From Pseudoalteromonas prydzensis (GTDB taxonomy: Bacteria; Pseudomonadota; Gammaproteobacteria; Enterobacterales; Alteromonadaceae): a stretch of 64,000 nt of DNA. Numbering within the stretch: the stretch's first letter is position 1; each line of letters begins with the position of its first letter. The notes beneath the pieces are model-generated. The model was not told where the DNA came from and ran no database searches. It was given only the letters and a program-made list of their open reading frames with translations. Shown piece by piece: positions 26,572 through 37,200 of the stretch. A program made the position numbers and the translations under genes. The DNA lies in contig NZ_BDDT01000001.1 in assembly GCF_001661495.1 (NCBI RefSeq), positions 434,001 through 498,000 on the forward strand, read 5' to 3'.

Positions 26572-27999
26572 TTAGTCGCTAAGCGAATTTAAGTACTGCT
26601 GCAAAACCTGTGCTGTAGTGGCACTTTTTAATTGCGCCTGATGCTGTTTGAACCAATCATCCGCAACACCATCTTCATTACCATCAACGATTGCGGGAGC
26701 TCCAGTAAATTCCTGTTTATATGCATCCCAATTACCAATTAGCTCAAATTCATGATCAATCAAACCATTTTTCTTTATCGCGACACTATCAGTGAGCTGT
26801 TGATAAACAAGCGTATCAATACTGTCATGGAAATAACCATGTGCATTACGACTTGCACCTATATGTTGCCCCTTAATGGCATCAGTAAATGCCTGCTCAG
26901 CACTAACATAAACAAGCGTTGTTTGCATAGGAGATGTAATAATTGCTTTATCACTTAACCACGGACTATTCTCATTACTGATGGTGCGTTTTGCTTTAAC
27001 TGCTTTGCGATAATTTACACCTAAGTAATTATGCTCAGTAAGTTGTGGATTGTTCTCAAGTACATTCCCCATAATATAGGCTTGATTTTCTTTGATCTCC
27101 GGTGAGTACCAAATATCAGCAAACTGCATTCTCTTACTTGCTTTACCTGGCTTGTAGTAATTATTGATCAGGTTAAAACGACCATTTTCAGATCCATACA
27201 CATTATTATGCCCCCAGTTAAAAATAATATTATTGATAAGCTCAACAAACTCTTCATTTTGTGGGTACGGTGATTTAAGCCGATGACCATTGATCCTTGG
27301 TGTTCTACTGGCATGATTGGCAATTATATTATTAATAAAGCTGGCATTTACGCCGCCCCAAATACCACCATAACCATGATCGCCTTTAGGGTGAATTGAA
27401 TGACTTAAACTATGTGAAATAATTGAATCTTGTAACGTAAAGTTACGGTTATTATAAAAGCTCGCAGTTTCATCCACGGACCAACTCAATGAACAATGGT
27501 CAATAATGACATTCTCACTGTTACGCACCGTTAATGAATCATCAGCATAACCAAATGTACCTAAGCGAAAGCGTAAGTAGCGAATAATCACATTATCTGC
27601 GGATGAAACCGTAACAGGTGCACCAACAATGGCAATCCCACCTGGTGAAGTTTGCCCTGCGATGGTTATATTACCGTGTGATATTTTAAGCTCCCCTGCC
27701 AATTTGATCACACCCGATACCGCAAATACGACAGTGCGAGGATGCTTTTGCACAATTGCATAGCGAAGGCTGCCTGGTTGCGGTTTATCTAAATTATCTT
27801 CTAATGTAGTCACTCTATAAAGCGTGCCATTAATGCCCCCAGTTGCGTACTTACCAAACCCTTTTGCCGTTGGAAAAGCCAATGGTGTATTAACTTGTGC
27901 AGCGTATAAATTAGTCGAAACAAAAACCGTTAACACAATAATGATGCTTAGTAATACGATATTGAGATAGTTTAAATTATTATTCTTCAGAACTTGCAT
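26572..27999 (-). CDS. pectate lyase, polysaccharide lyase family 1
   Basis: A 475-residue secreted beta-helix lyase that cuts homogalacturonan by beta-elimination with Ca2+. A signal segment covers about residues 10-33. Family marks are AFPTAKGFGKYATGG at the mature start, IIDHCSLSWSVDE near residue 168, and RTPRINGHRLKSPYPQ near 240. This is the bacterial pectate (trisaccharide) lyase branch rather than the pectin lyase branch. A Ca-binding-like loop, DGNEDGVADDWF, lies near the C-terminus. It is transcribed away from TonB receptor 3 and shares the operator between them. Confidence 0.9.
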   Translation of the reverse strand: MQVLKNNNLNYLNIVLLSIIIVLTVFVSTNLYAAQVNTPLAFPTAKGFGKYATGGINGTLYRVTTLEDNLDKPQPGSLRYAIVQKHPRTVVFAVSGVIKLAGELKISHGNITIAGQTSPGGIAIVGAPVTVSSADNVIIRYLRFRLGTFGYADDSLTVRNSENVIIDHCSLSWSVDETASFYNNRNFTLQDSIISHSLSHSIHPKGDHGYGGIWGGVNASFINNIIANHASRTPRINGHRLKSPYPQNEEFVELINNIIFNWGHNNVYGSENGRFNLINNYYKPGKASKRMQFADIWYSPEIKENQAYIMGNVLENNPQLTEHNYLGVNYRKAVKAKRTISNENSPWLSDKAIITSPMQTTLVYVSAEQAFTDAIKGQHIGASRNAHGYFHDSIDTLVYQQLTDSVAIKKNGLIDHEFELIGNWDAYKQEFTGAPAIVDGNEDGVADDWFKQHQAQLKSATTAQVLQQYLNSLSD

Positions 28000-28060
28000 A
28001 ATGTTCCTTGGCTATTTCGTTTTTAATGCTGGTTAAAATAAAAAATTGTCAATATGTAAA

Positions 28061-28089
28061 TTGACAGTTTCATTAATACAGTGTTAACT
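28061..28089 (+). promoter_or_regulatory. predicted promoter of TonB receptor 3
   Basis: TTGACA at 28061-28066, 17-bp spacer, TTAACT at 28084-28089. The operator starts 17 bases after the -10 box. An oppositely oriented TTGACA (complement of 28047-28052) could serve the pectate lyase gene. Confidence 0.45.
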
Positions 28090-28106
28090 TCATGTTATTC
28101 CATTTT

Positions 28107-28118
28107 GCCACCGGTGGC
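28107..28118. promoter_or_regulatory. pectin-regulon operator, pectate lyase/TonB receptor 3
   Basis: GCCACCGGTGGC, a perfect palindrome flanked by TT and AA, in the 190-bp gap between the two divergent genes. Confidence 0.85.
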
Positions 28119-28189
28119 AAGCTGGGATTTGAATCAACGGGAATCGCATATCTTGCACACACAATTAAAAGCCTGGAAAAGGAACAAAG

Positions 28190-31153
28190 ATGAAGAGCAT
28201 GAGATTAAGCACGATCGCAGCAGCATTAATGGTAGCTACGCCACTTTATGCGCAAACAGCTGATCCTGTACAGCCAAAGGTAGAAAGTGACAAACCAACA
28301 ACAAACGCCGAAATAACAGCAGATAAAAAAAACGTAGAAGCTGAAGATGATATTGAAATCATTGCTGTAACAGGCGTTTATCAAGCAGATTTAAAAGCAC
28401 GTGCTATGGAGCGCGATGCAAAAGCATTTAGCTCAGTGATTGCCACGGATGACATGGGAAACTTTGTTGACCAAAATGTTGCAGAATCACTGCGTCGAAT
28501 CCCAGGTGTGACACTTGAACGCAGTGAAGGTGAAGGAAAATACATTGCCGTGCGTGGTTTAGGCCCTAAATTCGTATCAGTGAGCATGAATGGTGCAGAA
28601 CTGTCTGGCGCAGGTGATGACCGTAAAATTGGCCTTGATGGCATCACCAGTGATTCACTCGGTGCCATTGAAGTATTTAAAACCCTTACCCCAGATATGA
28701 ACCTCAATTCAATTGGTGGTGCAGTCAACGTAAAAGCCATCTCTGCCTATGATCGTGGTAAAAACACATTAAAAATGAAGCTTCAAGATTCATACAGTGA
28801 ATTACGCGAAGAGCAATCACCTAAGTTTAGCATTGATGGTACGCAACTATTTTTAGACGAGAAAATAGGGGTTGGTTTTGCTCTATCCTATGAAGATAGA
28901 AAAACCCAAGTAGATGAAGTACGCCATCATAGCACTCGCGAATTAAACTTTTTACAAGGGGGAATTGGTCTAAGCGAAGAAGAACTCAGTGTCGCGCCAG
29001 AAATTTTGATCCCCGCGCAACTCGAAAACCGCCGTGAAATAGCCGACAGAGAACGTACCACTGCAACACTTAATGTTGAGTTTAAACCAACCGCAGACAG
29101 TTTTTATTACATTCGTGGTAACTACTCAAATTACACCGATAATGACGTTGCCCAAAGAGAGTTTTATAACTTTTATAATGGCGACCAAGCAGATGAGATT
29201 ATCTATGTAAATGCTGATACAAAAGAGTTTGCACTGTCTGATATCGATATTTACAACCAATTTTTCATTCAAGAAGGTGAAACGACTACAACCAATTACA
29301 GCATCGGTGGTGAAAACTATATTACCGATACTTTACGTGTAGATTATGAATACGCGTATTCTAAAACAGATGATAAATCTGTGGGTGATCGCCGCGTGCA
29401 ATTTCGTGAGCGCGAAAATATTGTCTACGGTCAAGGTAGTAAAAATAATATTGTTGCGAAAGTGCTTACTCCTGAAGAAGCAGCTGCCTTAGGTGGTTTT
29501 GCGTTAGATCCAGATAATGATGTTTTTGCCGGTGAAGCCGATGGTGATATCAGCGATTTATCAAATATGGAATACGACAACTTATTTATGGAAGACAGTG
29601 TCCGAACAGACGAAGTCACGAGTATCAAGTTAAACTTACAAAAAGACTTTGATTTTGAATACCTGAATTTCATTAAAATTGGTGGCACTTATAACGAACG
29701 CGAACACTTTCGTGATAAAGATCGCTGGAGCTATGCAATAAATCCACTGGACTGTGGCACAGATGAAACCTGTATTACCGTCGCCAACTCAAATGTGACA
29801 GATTATAACTTCGCGGTGCCTGAAGGTGGCTTATTTACCTACCCTTTTGTTAGCAACGAAGACCTTGAGTACATGGTTGACTCAACAAAAATTACACGCG
29901 ACAGTGCCACCGGTGGCGAGGTGTCAATCGACAGCACTAAAGAAGACTATACCTTATACGAAGATACCTACGCAGCCTATATTATGGCTGAGCTGCAGCT
30001 ATCAGAGCAGGTAAGTGTTATTACCGGTGTTCGCTATGCACATACCGAATTTTCATCAACCGGTTATATGTCATTATCAAATGATGATTGGAATTTTGGC
30101 GGAGATCACACCTTAGATATTTCGGTCCCTTTACCTGAAGCATCTATTACCTACAGTGAATTTTTTCCAAGTATGCATATACGCTACGAACCGAATCCTG
30201 AAATGTTAGTGCGTACGTCACTTTGGACTAGTTATACCCGCCCTTCTTTTAAACAAGCCCGTGGTTTTGCACGTTTTGATAGTGATATTAGCTTATGTGA
30301 TCCAACAACCAACGAATGCTATAGCACCCCTGACGGGCAAAGTGCCATTGATTTACAAGGCTATATTCTAGGGCCTGACAATGCGCTACAAGTGGGTAAT
30401 CCAAACTTGGTGGCCATGACCTCAGATAACTTTGATGCCTCATTTGGCTGGTATCCATCCAAAGAGTTATTTATGGAAGCGGCGGTATTTTATAAAAATA
30501 TTGATAACTTCATCGTGGATGTCACCGGTATTCAAATGAGCATCGATGAGCTACCGCTTACTTTACCTGTAAACCAAGTGTCTGATTTTGCTATTCCTCA
30601 AGATCTAGCTCTCAATCAGGTTGATATCACCCTCAATGGCGATAAAGCCACTGTGTACGGTGTAGAGCTCAGTTACAACCAATTCTTCGAAAATGGCTTA
30701 TTTTGGCAAAGTAATATGACCTTTGTAAAAAGCGAAGCCGAACTCGACGCCACTATCCGTCAAGACAAAATGCAGTTACCTGGCCAAGCAGATATTACCG
30801 GTAATGTTGCTGTTGGTTGGGAAAATGAGACTTTCTCGTTCCGCCTAATTAGTAATTATCGCTCAGATATTCTTGAAGAGGTTGGCTCTTGTCCCGTATC
30901 AGCTTCCGTATCAGACCCCCACACCTGTAAGTCATGGGCTGATATATACCAAGACGATATCTTAACCTTTGATATGAAAGTGAAATATGACTTCACAAAA
31001 AGCCTCAGCGTGTACTTTGACGCGATTAACTTAACCGATGAAGCGGATTTACGTTACTTCAAAGGGAATGATTTAGCCGGCGGTGAAATTCTCTACCAAC
31101 GAGAAGATTATGGCCGTACGTTCCAGTTGGGTATGAACTATAAATTTTACTAA
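28190..31153 (+). CDS. TonB-dependent receptor, pectin oligomer uptake (3)
   Basis: A 987-residue outer-membrane receptor with a signal peptide ending near residue 22, an acidic stretch, a TonB-box-like IEIIAVTGVYQ, a plug with DQNVAESLRRIPGVTLER and VRGLGPKF, and a barrel ending in a C-terminal aromatic residue (NYKFY). It is more distant from receptors 1 and 2 than they are from each other. The ligand is probably a product of the neighbouring pectate lyase or of the large CE8/PL1 lipoprotein encoded 74 bp downstream, with which it seems cotranscribed. Confidence 0.88.
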   Translation: MKSMRLSTIAAALMVATPLYAQTADPVQPKVESDKPTTNAEITADKKNVEAEDDIEIIAVTGVYQADLKARAMERDAKAFSSVIATDDMGNFVDQNVAESLRRIPGVTLERSEGEGKYIAVRGLGPKFVSVSMNGAELSGAGDDRKIGLDGITSDSLGAIEVFKTLTPDMNLNSIGGAVNVKAISAYDRGKNTLKMKLQDSYSELREEQSPKFSIDGTQLFLDEKIGVGFALSYEDRKTQVDEVRHHSTRELNFLQGGIGLSEEELSVAPEILIPAQLENRREIADRERTTATLNVEFKPTADSFYYIRGNYSNYTDNDVAQREFYNFYNGDQADEIIYVNADTKEFALSDIDIYNQFFIQEGETTTTNYSIGGENYITDTLRVDYEYAYSKTDDKSVGDRRVQFRERENIVYGQGSKNNIVAKVLTPEEAAALGGFALDPDNDVFAGEADGDISDLSNMEYDNLFMEDSVRTDEVTSIKLNLQKDFDFEYLNFIKIGGTYNEREHFRDKDRWSYAINPLDCGTDETCITVANSNVTDYNFAVPEGGLFTYPFVSNEDLEYMVDSTKITRDSATGGEVSIDSTKEDYTLYEDTYAAYIMAELQLSEQVSVITGVRYAHTEFSSTGYMSLSNDDWNFGGDHTLDISVPLPEASITYSEFFPSMHIRYEPNPEMLVRTSLWTSYTRPSFKQARGFARFDSDISLCDPTTNECYSTPDGQSAIDLQGYILGPDNALQVGNPNLVAMTSDNFDASFGWYPSKELFMEAAVFYKNIDNFIVDVTGIQMSIDELPLTLPVNQVSDFAIPQDLALNQVDITLNGDKATVYGVELSYNQFFENGLFWQSNMTFVKSEAELDATIRQDKMQLPGQADITGNVAVGWENETFSFRLISNYRSDILEEVGSCPVSASVSDPHTCKSWADIYQDDILTFDMKVKYDFTKSLSVYFDAINLTDEADLRYFKGNDLAGGEILYQREDYGRTFQLGMNYKFY
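29906..29917. promoter_or_regulatory. operator-like palindrome inside TonB receptor 3
   Basis: A perfect copy of the 12-bp core GCCACCGGTGGC within the reading frame (Ser-Ala-Thr-Gly-Gly-Glu region). The flanks are GT and GA rather than TT and AA. It may be an auxiliary operator or chance. Confidence 0.35.
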
Positions 31154-31227
31154 TAATAAAAAACGAACTTATTAATACCACACACAATTAACGCGTAGAA
31201 AACACGCTTTCATCCTTGGAGGGATGC

Positions 31228-34200
31228 ATGAATAATACAATAAAAATACCATCGTGTTTGCTGATCAGCTTGATCTTAGCAGGCTGCGGTGAAGAAAGTT
31301 CAGTTAATGTCAAAGAAGCACCGTTGCCACCTATTCAAGGGGTGTTTGTTGACAGTCCAGTTGCAGGTTTAACTTACAATAGTCCGTCGGTCAGCAATGG
31401 TGTAACGAATGCTGAAGGTCAGTTCGATTACTTTAGAGGTGAAGCTATCGATTTCTCTATCGGTGCACTTACCTTCCCTACGGTTTCCGCTGCCAACGTA
31501 CTTACTCCACTGGCTTTATTTTCAACAGATACCGTGTTTCACCCTGCTGTTATAAATAGCTTACGTTTATTGCAGTCACTCGATGTTGATGGCGATCCTA
31601 GTAATGGCATCACCATTAGCGCGCAAGCTGCGCAGGCAGCTCAAATGACGCTTAGTGAAGGTCAAACAGTGACTGATTATTTCAGCAGCGATGAATTTGA
31701 GGCTAACGTTAATGCATGGCTCGCTGATGCAGGCTCAGCCAACAGTACTTTAATTCCAGCTGATCAAGCTATTGTGCACTTTGTCGATTTTATTTTTAAG
31801 CAATACAACAGCACTCAGCCTTTAGCATTTAATACTGCTGATTTTACCGGCACCATTTACAACCCACTAGTACAAGGCAGTGAAGCAAGCATTGCACAGT
31901 TAGTGTTAACACCAGACGATGAAGCAAACCTTGCAGGTATTTTTAGTCATGTTGTAGATGGCAGTGAGACTACAACCGGTAGTTATACATTTTTATTCGG
32001 TAATCGTGTACTTGCATTAACATCTGGTGAAGGTGAGTCTGCTACCACTGAGTATATTATTTCTCGCTCCCACAATACGGTTAATAATACTTACAGCGTT
32101 TGTGCCACCAGCGATCCGGCAGAATTGGCAACACTGGTGCTTACTTGTGATAGTAATGATGATGCTAAAAACAATATTTTAGTGTTCTCCGAGCAGCAAG
32201 CGCAAGAAGAGCTCATAAAGCTTAACGATCTCGCAGAGCAAGCAGGCTTAGCCCTAATTGAAGAATTTGATACTGACACTGAAACGTTTTTCTCATCAAG
32301 CTATAAAAGCTTATCTGATGAGCAAGGTAGCGGCCCATTGTATTTTAAAAGCGGTGGTAGCGCAGAAATTGACGACGTTGCAGGCCAACTAATTCTCGAA
32401 GGCGACCGTATTACAATCGGTAATACCCTGCCTGGTAAAGAATCAACAGCGGCTGATAGCTCAGGTGTGGGGATTTATAATTTAAGCGAAGGATTTACCC
32501 TCAGCTTTGATGTTATTTCTCACAATGGAGCCGGTGGCCTTTCGTTGTATGTCGATAATAATACCGCCAGTCAAAGTAACTCAGTGCATGGCGGTGCCTC
32601 TAAGTTTTACGGCAAAGATATAAATGAAACCAACACCCCTGCAGGTCAACGGTTTTCATATACCTACATTCCAGGCGAAGATGTAAATACTGGCCCAGAT
32701 CTGACTCATGTCGATGCCCGCGGTATTTTAAATCCTGAGATTAAAAATTCATATTTCCAAATACGCACTGATTCAGCGGCAATGATTGTCATTGATAACT
32801 TAACCATTGAAACTGTCGCTACAGATGTTCCTGATGTTGAACCGCCGGTTGAGCCACCCATTGATCCTCCTGTAGAAGGTGAGATCCCAACAGTAGAATT
32901 ACCAATCACCACTGACTTTACCACACTCACTGCAGATATTTTCTCTGTTGATCATCAAAAAATTATTGATGCTAACGGCGATGAAATACCCATGTTTAGC
33001 AAAACGGGTGGCTCAGTAACGGTTATTGACACCGGTTTAGAGCTTAATGGTGGCCGTTTCACATTAGGTAATACGACGCCAGGTATTGAAACCGCCGCAA
33101 CAGATACCACCACCAGTGGGGCTTTAGATTTGTCTCGTCCGTATCAAGTAGTGATGGATATCGTTAGTGTGAGTGACCCAGAAGGTGATAATAAATTCCA
33201 AATCTATGTGGATAACAACTCATCAAGCAGTTCTAAATCAATCCATGGTAATGACTCTCGCTTTTATAATGAATTAATCAACTCGCTTACTGCTGGCCAA
33301 ACTTTAACAGTCCCAGGTCAACTTGCGACTAAAAATTCATTTTTACAGCTACGTACTGAAACAGGTGGCACTGTGGTTATCAATAACCTCAGAATTGAGT
33401 ATGTTAAAGATCCATCAGTATTTAGCTGCGCAGATGCGCCAGAGCTGTATTTTTGTGATGACTTTGCCAATGGTGAGTTAACTAATTGGCAAATTTTAGC
33501 CAAGCCTGATAACACCGAAGCCCCAATGGGTGAGTTTGATGTACTCGACATTATGGGTAATAGCATGATGCGTTACACAGCCGGTGGGGCTGGTGGTGAG
33601 CTGATTTTAGCCACTGAAGAAGCAATGGCTAACGTGCCGACTACAGGTAACTACTTTGTTGAAGCGAAAATTCGCCCACGCCAGAACTCTACCACGGCCA
33701 ATAAGCAAATATTTTTGATGGCACGCTATTTAAATGCCGGTAACTGGTACGCTGGTGGCTTAAATGTGCAAAACTCATCAAGCAGTACCCAAGTGGAAGT
33801 TGCCGTGAGTAGCGAAGGCTCAATTTCGCGTCCAGTGCAAACAAAATCACCCATTTTACTCGGTGAAAAAGGTGCTACAGAAGATGGCGTTTGGTACACC
33901 ACTCGCTTTGAGATGATTGATGATCAACTAACCGTATACTTAAACGGTGAAATAATGGGCACGGCTAGTGATACCAGCTATACCGCGCGTGGTTTGATTG
34001 GGGTGTTTACGAACAATCGTTCGTTTGAAATTGATGATGTAAAAGTGGGCGACCCAAGCATCAAACCAATTCAGCTAACCCTTGATTATAAAGAGCCAGC
34101 TTGGGATACCAGTACCACTATGGACCCACTTGTGATCAATGTCACAGCAATCAAAAACGATGGCATCACAGCTGATACCTACACTGTCACGTCAAGTAAT

Positions 34201-37200
34201 GATGCAGTGCTAAGTGTAAGCATCGATGCAAATATGATCACCCTAACGCCGATTGCTGCAGGTGACGCAATAGTCACGTTTGTATCAGATTCAGATCCAA
34301 GCATTACGCGTACTATTAAAGTATCTGTTGCAGAAGGCTTTGTAATGCCAACTACTGTCTACGGTGACTTAACAACTAAAGTAATGCCAGCGATTGCTAG
34401 CGATAATCAATTTGTTGACACTCAGTTATCGATTACTTTTGATAATGCCCCTACATTTGGCAGTTTAGGTGAAGTACGTATTTATAAACAAAACGACAAC
34501 ACCCTAGTTGATACCCTCAAAGTGGGTAAGAATATCGATGTAATTGGCTACACAGGCCAAGATAGACTGCGCTCTGTGTATTACTTCCCGCTTAGCCTTG
34601 AAGGTAACACTTTAACGATCAAGCCACATAATAATGTACTTGAATATGGCCATACCTATCGCGTAGTGATTGGTGATGATGTGGTAATCGGCGCACAATT
34701 AAACGGAACTGACTTTGTCGGCTTAGGTGATAGCAGTCAATGGACGTTCACGACTAAAGTAACAACGCCTGCAGGCAACCAACTATTGGTTGATGACGAT
34801 GGTGTTGCAGACTTTAGAACCGTACAAGGTGCCCTCAACTTTGCGATGGCAAGCCTTGGCAAAGACGAACAAACCACTATTTCTATAAAAGATGGTATCT
34901 ATAATGAGTTACTGTTCTTACGCAATAAAAATAACGTAACAATACAAGGGCAAAGCCAAGACAATACTGTTATTCAGTACGAAAACTACGAAACACTTAA
35001 TGGTGGTTCTGGTGGCAGTGCGCCTGTAGGTTCTGGCACACCGGGTGGCGGTCGTGGTGTATTTTTAGTTGAAGGTGCCGATATGTTGACCCTCAACAAC
35101 CTTACATTAAAAAATACTCACTTGCGTAACAAGGTCGATTCAAACCAAGCTGAAACGATTTACTTTAATAGTAATGGTCGTTTAGTGGCTAATAATGCCA
35201 GCTTTATCAGCGAACAAGATACCCTATTACTGAAAGGTTATAGCTGGTTCTATAACAGCTTAGTTGCAGGCAACGTTGACTTTATTTGGGGCTATCCAGT
35301 TACTGCGTTATTTGAAAATAGCGAAATTCGCACTATTGGTGATTCTAAAGACGGTGATCCGACTAAAGACACCTCTGGAGGTTATGTATTACAAGCACGC
35401 GTACCAGTGGCGACTGATCCTGGGTTTATCTTCTTAAACAGTAGTTTTACGCATGGCCCAGGCCCAATTGGTAATGATGTGCTTGATAACTCAACCTATA
35501 TTGCACGAAGTGGTGGCAGCGATACATATTTTGATAACATTACGCTTATCAATAATAAGTTTGACACTCACATTGCAACCTCAGGTTGGGCAGTGCAAGG
35601 GGTGAATGATCAACCGGCTCCAAACCCTGAAGTTGCAACGGCTACCAGTGGCTGGCGCGAGTATGGCAGCATGGACTTAGCAGGTAATGCCCTTGATTTA
35701 AGTGCTCGTGTTGGTGGTTACATTATGCAAGACAGCGACGTGGTTAACTTACTTGACCGTAATGCTATTTTCGCAAACTTTAATGATGACCAAGGTTGGA
35801 CACCTGAACCGCTTACTATTCCTGTCCTGCCTGATGAACCGGTGGCAATAACACCTGTCAATAATAACCTTGGTTTTGCCGGTTATAACTTCAATGTAAC
35901 AGGTGGTGAAGGTGGTACTGTGGTCACCGTTGATAATGGTGCATCGTTAAAAGCGGCGTTATCACAAGCAAAATCATCGGGAGTTCCGGTTATTATTTAT
36001 GTGGATGGTGTGATCACCGATGCAAACAGTGGTGGTGATAACTCATCTATTGAAATTAAAGACATGGATAATGTTTCTATCATTGGGGTTGCAGATCGCG
36101 GACAACTAAGCGGTATTGGTATCGCTATTCGCCGCGCTAACAATATCATTATTCAAAACCTGAAGATCCATGAAGTATTAACGGGAGGCAAAGATGGTAT
36201 TTCGATTGAAGGTGATGAAAATAAACCGACCGCTAACATTTGGATTGACCACAATGAGCTGTATTCATCTTTAGCTTCAGATCAAGACTATTACGATGGT
36301 TTAATCGATTCTAAATCAGGTGCTGAAAACATTACTATCTCGTATAACTATTTACATGATAGCTGGAAAACATCGCTACATGGCCACAGTGATGACGACT
36401 CAAGTAGCAACAAGAATCGCCATATTACTTTTCACCATAACCGGTTTGAAAACATAGTATCGCGTGTGCCGTTGTTTAGATTTGGTCGTGGCCATATATT
36501 CAATAACTATTATAACAATATTACTTCAAGCGCCATCAATTCACGGATGGGTGCAGAGTTACATATTGAAAATAATTACTTTGAACATACTAAAAACCCA
36601 GTGGTTTCTTTCTATTCAAAAGAATTAGGTTATTGGAATACATCGGGTAATTATTTAGGCGAAGGTGTTACATGGGGTGACGTTGAAGACGGTGATGTTG
36701 CCGCTGAAGTTACTACTACAGGCATGACACCAACAAGCTCTTACCAAGCGCCTTATGAGTATACTTTAACGCCAGTAATGGATGTTAAAGCACACGTTTT
36801 GGCCCATGCCGGCATTGGTAAGATTGACCAAAGTGATTTGGATATTCCAGATATTGCAGCACCTAGTGAGCCACCAGTACAACAGCCGCTTGGTTTACCA
36901 TTTACTGAAAATTTTGCCGCAGCAAATTCTGACGAATTTTTTAGTAATAGTTACCGCGACCTATCAGGTTTAGCGGGTACGGGTACCCCGCTGTTTCATC
37001 GTGTCACTGGCACAATCGATGTATCAGCAGGCCAATTAACCATGACAGGTGCACGTATTAGTATTGCTAATACCACCCCTGCGGTGAATACCACCTCAGC
37101 GGATGCAAGTACAACAGGTCTACTTGATTTAAGTAACAACTATCAAGTGAGCTTTAAAGTCGCGGATGTAGCAGGTAACACCGCAAAAAGCTTCCAAATA

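Noticed and set aside
35836..35847. Half operator GAACCGGTGGC-like sequence in the giant lipoprotein gene
   Set aside because: Only one half matches and it encodes ordinary linker residues (Pro-Val-Ala).
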